A DNA stretch of 25,761 bases, taken from assembly GCA_946482045.1 (NCBI GenBank), contig CAMLPZ010000021.1, forward strand, positions 1 to 25,761, written 5' to 3'. Position 1 is the stretch's first letter. Each line of letters starts with the position of its first letter. The notes beneath the pieces are model-generated. The model was not told the DNA's origin, did no database searches, and worked only from the letters and a program-made list of their open reading frames with translations. Shown piece by piece: positions 7,423 through 15,388 of this stretch. Both the position numbers and the translations under genes were made by a program. This stretch comes from an uncultured Asticcacaulis sp. (lineage in GTDB: Bacteria > Pseudomonadota > Alphaproteobacteria > Caulobacterales > Caulobacteraceae).

Positions 7423-10287
7423 ATGATCAACCGCCGTTCGCTTCTCACCTCCGCGACCGCTGTCGGGCTAGGCGCCCCGTTGCTGCCGGCCTTTGCGACC
7501 GCCGCGGAGACACCTGCCTCGGTAGCCTATCGGCCCGCAGTCAACTCCGGCGTCCGCGAAGTCCTGTCGCTGAACAAGGGCTGGCGCTTTCTTGAAGGCG
7601 ACGTACCGTTTCCGAAAATCATGGGCCATGAACCGTCATACAGCAATGCCAAAGCCGGCGCCGCCTGGGGTGCCGCCGCAACGACCTATGACGACAGCGA
7701 ATGGCAGACCGTTAACCTGCCGCACGATTTCGCCAGCTTCCAGTTGCCAGACAAGGATGCAAACCTGGCGCAGGGTTACCGCAAACGCGGCATCGCCTGG
7801 TATCGCAACCTGCTTAAGTTCGAGGAAAGCGATCGCGGCAAGCATATCGAACTGCAACTGGACGGTATTTCGACACACGCCACCGTCTGGCTGAACGGCT
7901 CGATCGTCAACCGCAACTGGTCGGGCTATAATTCGATCTATATCGACATCACACCTTACGTTTCCTACGGCCAGGCGCTCAATTCGCTGGTGATCCGCGT
8001 CGACGCCGACACCATGCAGGGCTGGTGGTACGAAGGCGCCGGCATCTATCGCAACACCTGGATCGTCAAGCGCAGCCCCGTCCATATCATCACCGACGGC
8101 GTTTTCGCCCACCCGGTCAAGGACGGTGCGCAGTGGCGCATTCCCGTTGAAGTAACGCTGTACAATTCAGGCAAGGCGGTGCAGGGGGTCGAGATCGCTT
8201 CAACCCTGCACGATGCCGAGGGTAAGCCGGTTGCCGATACCCGTTTCACGGCCCAGGTGGAAGCACTCAAGAACGCTGTCGCCACAGGCAGTCTCGCGGT
8301 CAGCAATCCGATACTATGGAGCGTCGAGACGCCCCACCTGTACAGCGTCAAAACGCAGGTCTTCAGCGGCGGCAAATTGCTGGATGAGGTGACTACGCCC
8401 GCCGGCTTCCGCACCCAGCGCTTCGACGCCGACAAGGGCTTCTTCCTCAACGACCAACCCGTCAAACTCAAGGGCGTCTGCATCCACCAGGACCATGCAG
8501 GGGTCGGCGTAGCCGTGCCTTACGGCGTGCTGCAATACCGCCTGCAACGCCTGAAGGACCTGGGCTGCAACGCCATCCGCTGCTCGCACAATGCCCAAGA
8601 CAAGGCGTTTTACGAACTGTGTGATCAAATGGGCTTCCTGCTCATGGATGAGAACCGGGTCTTCAACGTCTCGCCTATCCATATGGCGGAGCTGGAATGG
8701 CTGGTGCGGCGCGACCGCAACCACCCCTCCATCATCATGTGGTCGGTATTCAATGAAGAACCGATCCAGGGCACCGAGCAGGGTTACGAAATGGTCCGGC
8801 GCATGAGTGCGCTGGTCAAGACGCTCGACACGACGCGCCCGGTCACGGCCGCCATGAACGATGGCCTGTTCACGCCTCTAAACGTGTCTCATGCTGTCGA
8901 TGTCGTCGGCCTCAACTATCAATACCAATCCTATGACGCGTTCCACAAAGCGTATCCCGATGTACCGATGACGTCCTCGGAGGACGCCTCCGCTTTCATG
9001 CTGCGCGGCGAGTACACGACGGATAAGGACAAGAACTTGGTCGCCTCCTATGACGACGATACCTCTTTCTGGGGCACGACGCACCGCGTCGGCTGGAAGG
9101 CCATCGCCGAGCGCGACTTCGTTGCCGGAGCCTTCGTCTGGACTGGCTTCGACTATCACGGCGAGTCGACACCCTACCAATGGCCGTCCAACTCGTCCTT
9201 CTTCGGCATAATGGACCTGTGCGGCTTCGAGAAGACCGCCTTCTGGCTACACAAGGCGCAGTGGACCAAGGAACCGGTTCTCTATCTGGCCCCGCATTGG
9301 AACTGGGCCGGCCGCGAAGGCCAGGCCATCCGGCTCATGGCGTTCCACAATATGGACGAGGTCGAGGTCTTCCTGAACGGAAAGTCGCTCGGGCGGCAAA
9401 AGGGCGACATCTATGAGATGAATCGCTGGACGGCGGCCTATGCCCCCGGCAACCTGATGGCCGTCGGCTATCGCGGCGGCAAGCCCATCAAGAAGTTCGA
9501 GGTCGAAACGACCGGCGCCGCAGTCAGCCTGCGCCTGACCCCGTATCGCGCCACCATGGCCGGCGATGGGCTGGACGCCCAGCCTTTCAAGGTCGAGGCC
9601 CTGGATGCCAAAGGACGCCCCGTGCCGATTGCACAGAACCAGATTACTTTCAAAGTCGAAGGTGGTGACATCATCGGTCTCGGCAACGGCAATCCCAATG
9701 ACACGTCGAGCGAAAAGGGCAATACGCGCGCCCTGTTCAACGGCGTAGCTCAGGTCATCGTTCAGACGCGCGAAGGCGGCTCAGGCAAGCTGAAGGTTAC
9801 GGCGATGGCGGACGGCCTGAAACTCGCAACGGTTTCCGTCGATGTCCGCAAGGCCGAGCCCTGGCCTTACCAGGCCGTTTCCGACAGCGCGCAGATCACC
9901 GAAAACTGGCGCCGCGCGCCCGAACAGACGACGCCGATCGATCCCAATCTGCGCCCTGCCAATAACGACATGAACTCCTGGGGCTGGTTCCGGGCGGGCG
10001 TGCCTTTCCGGGCACCGGACAAGGACCTCTATGTCCTGTGCGCCGTCGAGGTCGAGCCCTTCGCCAAGATCCGCAAGAACGGCGGCGTGGTCGAATGCCT
10101 CAAGTTGTTTGGGCCCTGCACACTCTATATTGACGGCCAGAAGGCGGCGGAAAAGACCACTTCCGGCGAAGGCAGCCTTACCGCGCCGCTGCCTGCCGGC
10201 AAGCAAAAGGTCCGCCTGAGTATCCAGTTCTACGCCCGCGCCGGGCAGCCCTACGGCTTTGGCGACATTGTTCGCATACGCGTCTAG
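7423..10287 (+). CDS. GH2 family glycosidase, beta-galactosidase-like, Tat-exported
   Basis: The 954-residue product starts at ATG 7423 (AGGGA seven bases upstream; the in-frame TTG at 7390 is less likely). A Tat signal is visible: NRRSLLTSATAVGLGAPLLPAFA. Domains in order: sugar-binding jelly roll (about 50-230, LNKGWRFLEGD ... WYEGAGIYRNTWI), Ig-like domain (about 240-335), TIM barrel (about 340-640), DUF4982-like (WNWAGREGQAIRLMAFHNMDEVEVFLNGKSLG), a second Ig-like domain (about 725-830) and a C-terminal domain of ~110 residues that I cannot name. The acid/base is E445 in WSVFNEEP; the nucleophile is probably E520 in MTSSEDAS, where most relatives have SETAS. Precise substrate is uncertain: beta-galactosides are likeliest. 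The Tat route implies folding before export to the periplasm. It lies outside the fructan regulon. Confidence 0.9.
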   Translation: MINRRSLLTSATAVGLGAPLLPAFATAAETPASVAYRPAVNSGVREVLSLNKGWRFLEGDVPFPKIMGHEPSYSNAKAGAAWGAAATTYDDSEWQTVNLPHDFASFQLPDKDANLAQGYRKRGIAWYRNLLKFEESDRGKHIELQLDGISTHATVWLNGSIVNRNWSGYNSIYIDITPYVSYGQALNSLVIRVDADTMQGWWYEGAGIYRNTWIVKRSPVHIITDGVFAHPVKDGAQWRIPVEVTLYNSGKAVQGVEIASTLHDAEGKPVADTRFTAQVEALKNAVATGSLAVSNPILWSVETPHLYSVKTQVFSGGKLLDEVTTPAGFRTQRFDADKGFFLNDQPVKLKGVCIHQDHAGVGVAVPYGVLQYRLQRLKDLGCNAIRCSHNAQDKAFYELCDQMGFLLMDENRVFNVSPIHMAELEWLVRRDRNHPSIIMWSVFNEEPIQGTEQGYEMVRRMSALVKTLDTTRPVTAAMNDGLFTPLNVSHAVDVVGLNYQYQSYDAFHKAYPDVPMTSSEDASAFMLRGEYTTDKDKNLVASYDDDTSFWGTTHRVGWKAIAERDFVAGAFVWTGFDYHGESTPYQWPSNSSFFGIMDLCGFEKTAFWLHKAQWTKEPVLYLAPHWNWAGREGQAIRLMAFHNMDEVEVFLNGKSLGRQKGDIYEMNRWTAAYAPGNLMAVGYRGGKPIKKFEVETTGAAVSLRLTPYRATMAGDGLDAQPFKVEALDAKGRPVPIAQNQITFKVEGGDIIGLGNGNPNDTSSEKGNTRALFNGVAQVIVQTREGGSGKLKVTAMADGLKLATVSVDVRKAEPWPYQAVSDSAQITENWRRAPEQTTPIDPNLRPANNDMNSWGWFRAGVPFRAPDKDLYVLCAVEVEPFAKIRKNGGVVECLKLFGPCTLYIDGQKAAEKTTSGEGSLTAPLPAGKQKVRLSIQFYARAGQPYGFGDIVRIRV

Positions 10288-10583
10288 ATCATCGATCCTT
10301 CAATCAAGCTTCGAGTTTCCCAACGGCACTCCGTCTTACATCGTTCAGACAGTTCATATCGCTGATTAACTCGGCGCTGAGCTAATGGGATTGAACCGCA
10401 TATGGTTTCGTACGCGCCAAAAGGAGACATCCTGGTCGACCTTCTCGACTATGCCCGAAAGCGGACGCCCGGCTATGGTCACTTGCCTTGGCACCCGACA
10501 AGTTTGACTTAACAGCGCGTTCGCTTTGCGCTTCACATAACGCCGGTCGCCATGGTAAACAAAGTCTGAACGGGGCGGGCTTC
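10288..10583 (+). other. intergenic region, no gene seen
   Basis: About 296 bp between the GH2 stop and the start of the small membrane protein. No convincing terminator follows GH2. It contains one copy of the GAAAGCGGAC intergenic motif (10457-10466) and an isolated GACTTAA half-site (10506-10512) without its partner arm. Confidence 0.5.
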
Positions 10584-11255
10584 ATGGACAAAATCACAGC
10601 ACTATTGGACTGGCTGAACACGTGCGCGTTGGCGGCGTTAAGCATCAGTCAGGACCAACGCTTTCTGCCAGCGCTTTGGTTTGTGCTGATATTGCTTGGC
10701 GTTTTGGCCATTATCGTGGGCATCTGGGTTGTCTGGCTCATATTCAAACCGAACAGCAAGCACGACGGTGCAACCGCGCTGACTGACCGTCTGGATTACA
10801 AGCAAGATGAAGTCTTGAACGTGGTGGTCAAAGATGGCGGGCAACGCTTTGTCATTGTCAGCAAGGCCTGGCTTAACAAGTCGGACTTCCAAGAGGGTGA
10901 TCAGGCCCGGTTGGAAATTCAACTGACACCTACAGTGCTTGAAGAAGGCGTGACTATCGCCCGCAAGCCGCTTCGAAGCTTCACCACAGTCACAATCAAG
11001 CAAGTGCCGCGTCGTCGCGAGGATTACAATGCGATGGTGGAAGTCAGCCAGACGGCTTTGAACCAGTTTGGTGCTGAGCTTGGTAAGATCGATTTGGCGA
11101 TGGTCGAAATCAAGAAGCTGACTGCCGTGAGCAACATTTGGGCGCGTACATTCGCGCATCCAGACATCAACATCAGGCTAGGTTTTCAGCTATTTGTCTG
11201 GTCATTTGTGGCCGGAATCGTCGGCAACATCATCGTTGATCACCTGCCTTTTTAG
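10584..11255 (+). CDS. membrane protein of unknown function, two terminal helices
   Basis: I do not recognise this protein. From ATG 10584 it has 223 residues. A strongly hydrophobic helix (ALWFVLILLGVLAIIVGIWVVWLIF, about 30-55) follows a short amphipathic N-terminus. A ~125-residue soluble, Lys/Gln-rich middle part comes next, then a C-terminal hydrophobic stretch (FQLFVWSFVAGIVGNIIVDHLPF). The middle contains alternating hydrophobic residues (FVIVSKAWL, ARLEIQLTPTVLEEGVTI), suggesting a small beta-rich domain. The in-frame TTG at 10488 would add 32 residues not resembling protein. No operon partner; it converges with the HAD gene. Confidence 0.65.
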   Translation: MDKITALLDWLNTCALAALSISQDQRFLPALWFVLILLGVLAIIVGIWVVWLIFKPNSKHDGATALTDRLDYKQDEVLNVVVKDGGQRFVIVSKAWLNKSDFQEGDQARLEIQLTPTVLEEGVTIARKPLRSFTTVTIKQVPRRREDYNAMVEVSQTALNQFGAELGKIDLAMVEIKKLTAVSNIWARTFAHPDINIRLGFQLFVWSFVAGIVGNIIVDHLPF

Positions 11256-11311
11256 CCTTGTCACCACTGTCATAGGCTTAACGCCAGACCTGCGATTAGA
11301 CAACAGCGCCA

Positions 11312-11370
11312 CAAGCGGACATGACGCACATAGAGAGGAGAATTAATTTGTTTGCCCAAGAGCGGACATT
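11312..11370 (+). repeat. paired GCGGACAT intergenic repeat
   Basis: AAGCGGACAT near 11313-11322 and AGCGGACATT at 11361-11370; the GCGGAC cores are exactly 47 bp apart. The same 47-bp spacing recurs at 24360/24407. Both pairs are in non-coding DNA between genes. Confidence 0.45.
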
Positions 11371-11387
11371 GGAGGCCGGGTAAGCTC

Positions 11388-12032
11388 TCAAAAAGCCTTC
11401 AAACGGGGGTCGCGAAAGTCTCCAACAGCAGCAGAAGCGCCGGCTTTCAGCAGCGCTCCTGGGGTAAGGGTCGTGGTAAGGCCGATGGTCTTGATGCCTG
11501 CAGTCGTCGCAGACGTCACGCCGGCAAATGAGTCCTCAAAGGCAATCGCGCTCATCGGGCTGACCTGACATATCTCAAGCGCGCGCAGGTAAGGCATTGG
11601 ATGCGGTTTCGGTTGGGGAAGTTCCGACGCAACAACAGTGGTGTGGAAGCGCTTCGGCAGGTCCAGGACATGCAAGATGAAGTCCATGTCAACGCGGGGC
11701 GCGTTTGTCACGAGCGCGATGGCCGCCCCCCTGCCCTCCACCCAGTCGAGGAATTCAAGAACGCCTGGTGTGGGGGTCAGATGCCACGCGAGTTCCCTGA
11801 AAAGATCCTCCTTGCGCTTCAGCAAGACATCGCGATCCACGTCGGCAAGTTCAGGGAAAAGCGTCTTGAATACGACTTGCGTGGTTTGTCCCGCCAGCTG
11901 TGTTTCAAAAAGCCGGGTATCGAGTTCCTGCCCGTTCTCGCTCAGCACCTGCCTGAGCGCCGCGAAATGGAGGGGCTCGGTGTGGCAGAGCGTCCCGTCC
12001 ATGTCGAAAAGGTAGGCGTCCGCGACTTTCAT
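11388..12032 (-). CDS. HAD-superfamily sugar-phosphate phosphatase or mutase-like hydrolase
   Basis: A 214-residue class IA HAD protein. Motif I is FDMDGTLCHTEP (nucleophile and acid Asp near residues 9 and 11), with a helical cap at about 17-80. Motif II is VTNAPR, motif III KPHPMP and motif IV FEDSFAG. It resembles beta-phosphoglucomutase-like and YqaB/YniC-like phosphatases that act on hexose phosphates (family knowledge). It begins only 3 bp after the fructokinase stop, so both are co-translated. A role in removing excess or wrong sugar phosphates, such as fructose-1-phosphate, is inference. Last gene of the MFS-fructokinase operon; no strong terminator is seen beyond 11388. Confidence 0.87.
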   Translation of the reverse strand: MKVADAYLFDMDGTLCHTEPLHFAALRQVLSENGQELDTRLFETQLAGQTTQVVFKTLFPELADVDRDVLLKRKEDLFRELAWHLTPTPGVLEFLDWVEGRGAAIALVTNAPRVDMDFILHVLDLPKRFHTTVVASELPQPKPHPMPYLRALEICQVSPMSAIAFEDSFAGVTSATTAGIKTIGLTTTLTPGALLKAGASAAVGDFRDPRLKAF

Positions 12033-12035
12033 TGT

Positions 12036-12956
12036 CTACTGGATCTCGAGGGCGACGCGCGCCCGCTCGACGTTTTCGCGTGCCGACAGGCCGATGGCGC
12101 CCAGGACCCCGGCCCGGTCCTTGAGGGCGGCAGCCTGGATGAAGTCATCGACCCGTTCCGGTTGCCTCAATTCCTTCAGGTAGCCCGCCAGCAGGCGGCT
12201 GAATTCCTGGCGGCTGGATGCAAGCACCTCAGGCTTCAGGCCGACGCCGCCACCGATCAGGATGCGCTGCGGCGCGGCGATGAGGGTCATGTTGTAGTAG
12301 AGCTGGGCCAGGTACTCGCCGATAATCTCCCAGATCGGATGCGCGTCCGGCAGGTCCTCGCCCTTGATCCCCAAGCGGGCATGGACCGACGGTCCCGACG
12401 CCAGCCCTTCGAGGCAATCCCGGTGAAACGGGCAGGTCCCCTCGAACGGATCCCGCGCACCGTCACGGCAGATCAGGATGTGGCCTGCTTCGGGATGCAG
12501 GAGGCCATGTACGGGTTTCCCGTTGACATAGAGACCCGCGCCGATGCCGGTGCCTACAGTTACGTAAGCAAATGTATCGAGAGACTTGCCGGCACCCCAG
12601 ATCGCCTCGGCAACGGCTGCGCCGTTGACGTCCGTGTCGATCGCGACAGGCAGGTCCGGGAACCTTGCCTTCAATTCGCGAACGATGTTGAACCCGCGCC
12701 AGTGCAGTTTCGGCGTATCCAGGATCGTGCCGAACTCCGGGTGGCTGGGTTTCACCTGGATCGGGCCGAACGATGCCACGCCTATGCCCCGGACACTCGG
12801 GTAAAGCGCGAGGTAAGTCTCAATCTGCGCCGCGATCCTGGCGAAGGTAACCGTTGGCGTTTCCGTTGGAAAACGGACGGGATCTGTCAAATCCGCCGGA
12901 CACGTACCCGCTGCCATGATGACCTTCGTGCCGCCGACTTCAATACCGATATACAT
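12036..12956 (-). CDS. ROK-family fructokinase
   Basis: The 306-residue kinase begins MYIGIEVGGTK with the phosphate-1 motif right at the N-terminus, which favours ATG 12956 over an in-frame GTG at 12995. Other landmarks are GVASFGPI, the base in IDTDVNGAAVAEA, YVTVGTGIGAG (ROK phosphate-2 region), and the zinc-site signature HPEAGHILI followed by CPFHRDCLEGLASGP. The latter is typical of YdhR/ScrK-type fructokinases. It phosphorylates D-fructose to fructose-6-phosphate with ATP in the cytoplasm. It sits 145 bp behind the MFS porter and 3 bp before the HAD gene. This gene is the main argument that fructose is the sugar of the locus, together with the two GH32 enzymes. Confidence 0.93.
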   Translation of the reverse strand: MYIGIEVGGTKVIMAAGTCPADLTDPVRFPTETPTVTFARIAAQIETYLALYPSVRGIGVASFGPIQVKPSHPEFGTILDTPKLHWRGFNIVRELKARFPDLPVAIDTDVNGAAVAEAIWGAGKSLDTFAYVTVGTGIGAGLYVNGKPVHGLLHPEAGHILICRDGARDPFEGTCPFHRDCLEGLASGPSVHARLGIKGEDLPDAHPIWEIIGEYLAQLYYNMTLIAAPQRILIGGGVGLKPEVLASSRQEFSRLLAGYLKELRQPERVDDFIQAAALKDRAGVLGAIGLSARENVERARVALEIQ

Positions 12957-13101
12957 ATGCTTGCGCTTCTTATGGGCCCGGAAAGCAACAGCCACACCGA
13001 TCCGGGTCTTGAACCTCGACGTGGCAAACGCCTGGGCGGCGGCAATGCTCTCCCCGCCGGTGCCGAGGCATCGGAAAGTCCAGCCACCCAGGCAACGCGA
13101 A

Positions 13102-14418
13102 TTAGTGGCCGATGGACTTTTCCATGTCCTCGAGCTTGAGGCCCTTCGTCTCCGGGAAGAACTTGATGACGACGATCAACTGGACCAGCATCGCTACGGC
13201 GAAGAATAGGAAGGGCAGCCCTTTCGAATAAGCGGCAACCAGCGGAAAGGCCGTAGCGATCACAGCATCCATGAACCAGTGGGTCGAAGACCCAAGCCCC
13301 TGCCCCCGCGATCGGACTTCGGTCGGGAAGATCTCCGAGATGAAGACCCAGATGACTGCGCCCTGCGAGAAGGCGAAGGAGGCGATGAAAAGGATCAGCA
13401 TCCACAGGAGCATGTCCTGGTGCGTGCTGGTCAGCTGGATGTAGGCCGTGGCGCCGAGGGACGCGATCAGGCCGAACGAACCGATGATCAGCAGCGTCTT
13501 GCGGCCCACACGGTCGATGATGGTCAGCGCGAGGAAGGTAAAGGCCAGGTTAGTCGCGCCGATGATGACTGACTGGAGGTCGGCCGAGACCTTTTCGTAG
13601 CCGGCGGCCGCGAAGATGTCGTTGAGATAATAGAGGATCGCGTTGATGCCGGACAATTGGTTGAACGAGGCGATGGCGATCGCCAGCAGCATCGGACGGG
13701 CATAGGCCTTCCAGGTCAGGCGGGCCTTCTGGCCGAGGTTCGAAGCATGCTTGGAAATATACCCTTCCAGTTCCGCCTTGGGGTCGGCCACGCCGATCTT
13801 CGTCAGCGTATCGAGCGCTTCGGAGGTCTTGTCCTTGACGGCAAGCCAGCGCGGGCTGTTCGGGATCGAGAACAGGAGTAGGAAGAGGATCAGCGACGGA
13901 ATGACCGTCACACCGAATTTCCAGCGCCATTCGGCATCGCCGAGTTCGAGCGTCCCGATAAGGTAGTTGCTGAGATAGGCAACCAGGATGCCGAAGACGA
14001 TGTTCAGCTGGAACACGCCCACCATCGCGCCCCGATTCTTCGCCGGCGAAATTTCAGCCAGGTAGGTGGGTGCGAGGACCGACGATGCCCCGATGGCGAG
14101 GCCGCCGATGACGCGGGAAACGATGAACATGGGCAGCGAGGGGGCAAGGAAGCAACCGATGCCGGAAACGATGTACATGACGGCGATGGCGCGAAGACAG
14201 TTGCGCGCGCCGAACATGTCCCCCGGGGCGCCGGCAAGCATGGCGCCCGCGAGTGTCCCCCACAATGCGCTGGACACCGTCCAGCCGAGCATGGCCGGAT
14301 CGAGTTGGAACGCCTGGGTGAGGCCCTGGGTCGTACCCGCTATGACTGCGGTATCGAACCCGAAGAGCAGACCAGCCAGGCCGCCGACGAGGACCCCTCT
14401 GACGAGCGTAGAATTCAT
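13102..14418 (-). CDS. MFS sugar porter (fructose/sucrose-type uptake)
   Basis: The 438-residue protein has 12 predicted helices and sugar-porter family marks: GLLFGFDTAVIAGT in helix 1, R-x-x-G-G after helix 4 (SRVIGGLAIGASSVLAPTYLAE), IPNSPRWL before the central loop (Asn replacing the usual Glu of PESPR), FNQLSGINAILYY in helix 7, DRVGRKTLLIIG, and the end signature FFPETKGLKLED. Start ATG 14418 is fixed by AGGAGG seven bases upstream. It imports a monosaccharide or disaccharide, likely with protons. It is the first gene of an operon with fructokinase and HAD, and has an unusually long leader with an intrinsic terminator only ~35 bases upstream of its start. Confidence 0.92.
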   Translation of the reverse strand: MNSTLVRGVLVGGLAGLLFGFDTAVIAGTTQGLTQAFQLDPAMLGWTVSSALWGTLAGAMLAGAPGDMFGARNCLRAIAVMYIVSGIGCFLAPSLPMFIVSRVIGGLAIGASSVLAPTYLAEISPAKNRGAMVGVFQLNIVFGILVAYLSNYLIGTLELGDAEWRWKFGVTVIPSLILFLLLFSIPNSPRWLAVKDKTSEALDTLTKIGVADPKAELEGYISKHASNLGQKARLTWKAYARPMLLAIAIASFNQLSGINAILYYLNDIFAAAGYEKVSADLQSVIIGATNLAFTFLALTIIDRVGRKTLLIIGSFGLIASLGATAYIQLTSTHQDMLLWMLILFIASFAFSQGAVIWVFISEIFPTEVRSRGQGLGSSTHWFMDAVIATAFPLVAAYSKGLPFLFFAVAMLVQLIVVIKFFPETKGLKLEDMEKSIGH

Positions 14419-14774
14419 GATTTCCTCCTGATGCACAGAATTTTTTGTTCTCTAAAAAAAAGCGAGCACAGGAGGGAATCCGTGCTCGCTAAGATTCAGG
14501 GAGAAGAATGTCAGCCCGGAACGCAGGAAGAAACGCCCAGGCAAATACGCAGTGAACTAACTTGCAGGCGCCGGTTCGATGTCATTTCGCATGCCACGAC
14601 GAAACATCTCACGTGCGCTGCACGCCTCTCGAACACGTTGAGGAACCTGGCGACAATCTCGCCACACAAACACAAAACGACCGGTGAGAGCGAGCCCACG
14701 GAAACGGTATGGGACACGCAGGCTTTTGGCTTCTCGTGACACTGTGCAGCGACATGTTCCGTCTCTGCAAGCCC
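14419..14774 (-). other. ~350-nt leader region of the MFS operon
   Basis: Between the predicted transcription start (about 14768) and ATG 14418 there is no convincing gene. Two overlapping ~60-68-codon frames exist (GTG 14717 to 14511; GTG 14742 to 14557) but neither has a good ribosome site or recognisable protein. Small hairpins such as TGGCGA/TCGCCA (14648-14664) and the terminator give it RNA-leader character. The other three promoters of the regulon have leaders of only ~35-60 nt. Confidence 0.5.
14454..14490 (-). terminator. intrinsic terminator in the leader of the MFS operon
   Basis: On the minus strand a perfect 9-bp stem (AGCGAGCAC 14490-14482 / GTGCTCGCT 14469-14461) has a 12-nt loop containing CCTCC and is followed by eight T (14461-14454). 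It lies between the operator/promoter at 14775-14817 and the AGGAGG of the MFS gene. It can either end transcripts from the acyltransferase/FucU operon or act as an attenuator. GCTCGCT at 14695-14689 in the leader is complementary to the 5' arm and could form an antiterminator. Confidence 0.88.
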
Positions 14775-14817
14775 ATAAAACAGTACGAAGTCACTTAAGT
14801 CAATATACCGGACTTAA
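14775..14817 (-). promoter_or_regulatory. operator C and promoter of MFS-fructokinase-HAD operon
   Basis: TTAAGTC-N9-GACTTAA (14795-14817) is a perfect palindrome in its arms, the best of the four sites. On the minus strand its right half overlaps a -35 box TTGACT (14803-14798), with TTTTAT (14780-14775) 17 bp on as -10. Probable binding site of the ROK repressor at 21149-22348. Confidence 0.7.
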
Positions 14818-14908
14818 TTAATTTGTGCCTCGCGTTTCTTTGTGCAGCAGGAGCTTCAGGGGCGTGCTCCATTCAGCTGACATATGTGCGATTTCTATAG
14901 CCTGCTGA

Positions 14909-15337
14909 CTAGAAGGCGATCACACCCTTGCGCAGGATCAGGTTGCCATAGAGCCTGCCCTCGCCACTCGCGACAATCGCAAACGCCGCCTTGATTCGCT
15001 CATAGAAAGGAGGTCCCGCTATGGGCGTAAGCTTTATTCCGGGTTCGAACCGGTCGAGCGCCGACTGAAATTCCAGGTATATCGGTTCGATCCGGTCGCA
15101 GTCGCCGAACGCGCACGGACGGAATGCGGCCTCTGGGACGTCCCTGTCCAGCGGCATGACCGACAAAACCGCGTCGGCGATCGCTGGGACCGTATGGCCA
15201 TCCATCCTGACCAGCCGTTTCGCATGGCTCACCGCCGGGTAATTTGCGTCGACGATAGCGATCTCGTCACCGTGCCCCATTTCCCGCAGGATGGATAGCA
15301 GTTCAGGTCCGAGCAACGGATTTATACCTTTAAGCAA
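14909..15337 (-). CDS. FucU/RbsD-family sugar mutarotase
   Basis: A 142-residue protein starting at TTG 15337, chosen because AAAGGAGG lies five bases upstream; the in-frame ATG 15367 has no such site. The N-terminus LLKGINPLLGPELLSILREMGHGDEIAIVDANYPA is the family signature, with the catalytic His in GHGD and Asp in VDAN. The C-terminal RLYGNLILRKGVI is characteristic of FucU. These enzymes catalyse anomer or pyranose/furanose exchange of free sugars (fucose, ribose). Here, beside fructan hydrolases and fructokinase, it probably speeds conversion of imported fructose to the kinase-competent ring form; that is inference. It follows the acyltransferase by 51 bp and shares its operon. Confidence 0.85.
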   Translation of the reverse strand: MLKGINPLLGPELLSILREMGHGDEIAIVDANYPAVSHAKRLVRMDGHTVPAIADAVLSVMPLDRDVPEAAFRPCAFGDCDRIEPIYLEFQSALDRFEPGIKLTPIAGPPFYERIKAAFAIVASGEGRLYGNLILRKGVIAF

Positions 15338-15388
15338 TAAAGCCTCCTTTATTAAACGTACACCCATCAGGGAATGCCGCGGCGCCGT

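Noticed and set aside
11601..13139. 512-codon plus-strand frame across HAD and fructokinase genes
   Set aside because: It runs antisense to two well-supported enzymes with intact motifs and has no recognisable domain.
14511..14742. Small frames in the MFS leader (68 and 61 codons)
   Set aside because: Three frames are open at once, none has a ribosome site or protein-like pattern; a leader RNA explains the region better, though a leader peptide cannot be fully excluded.
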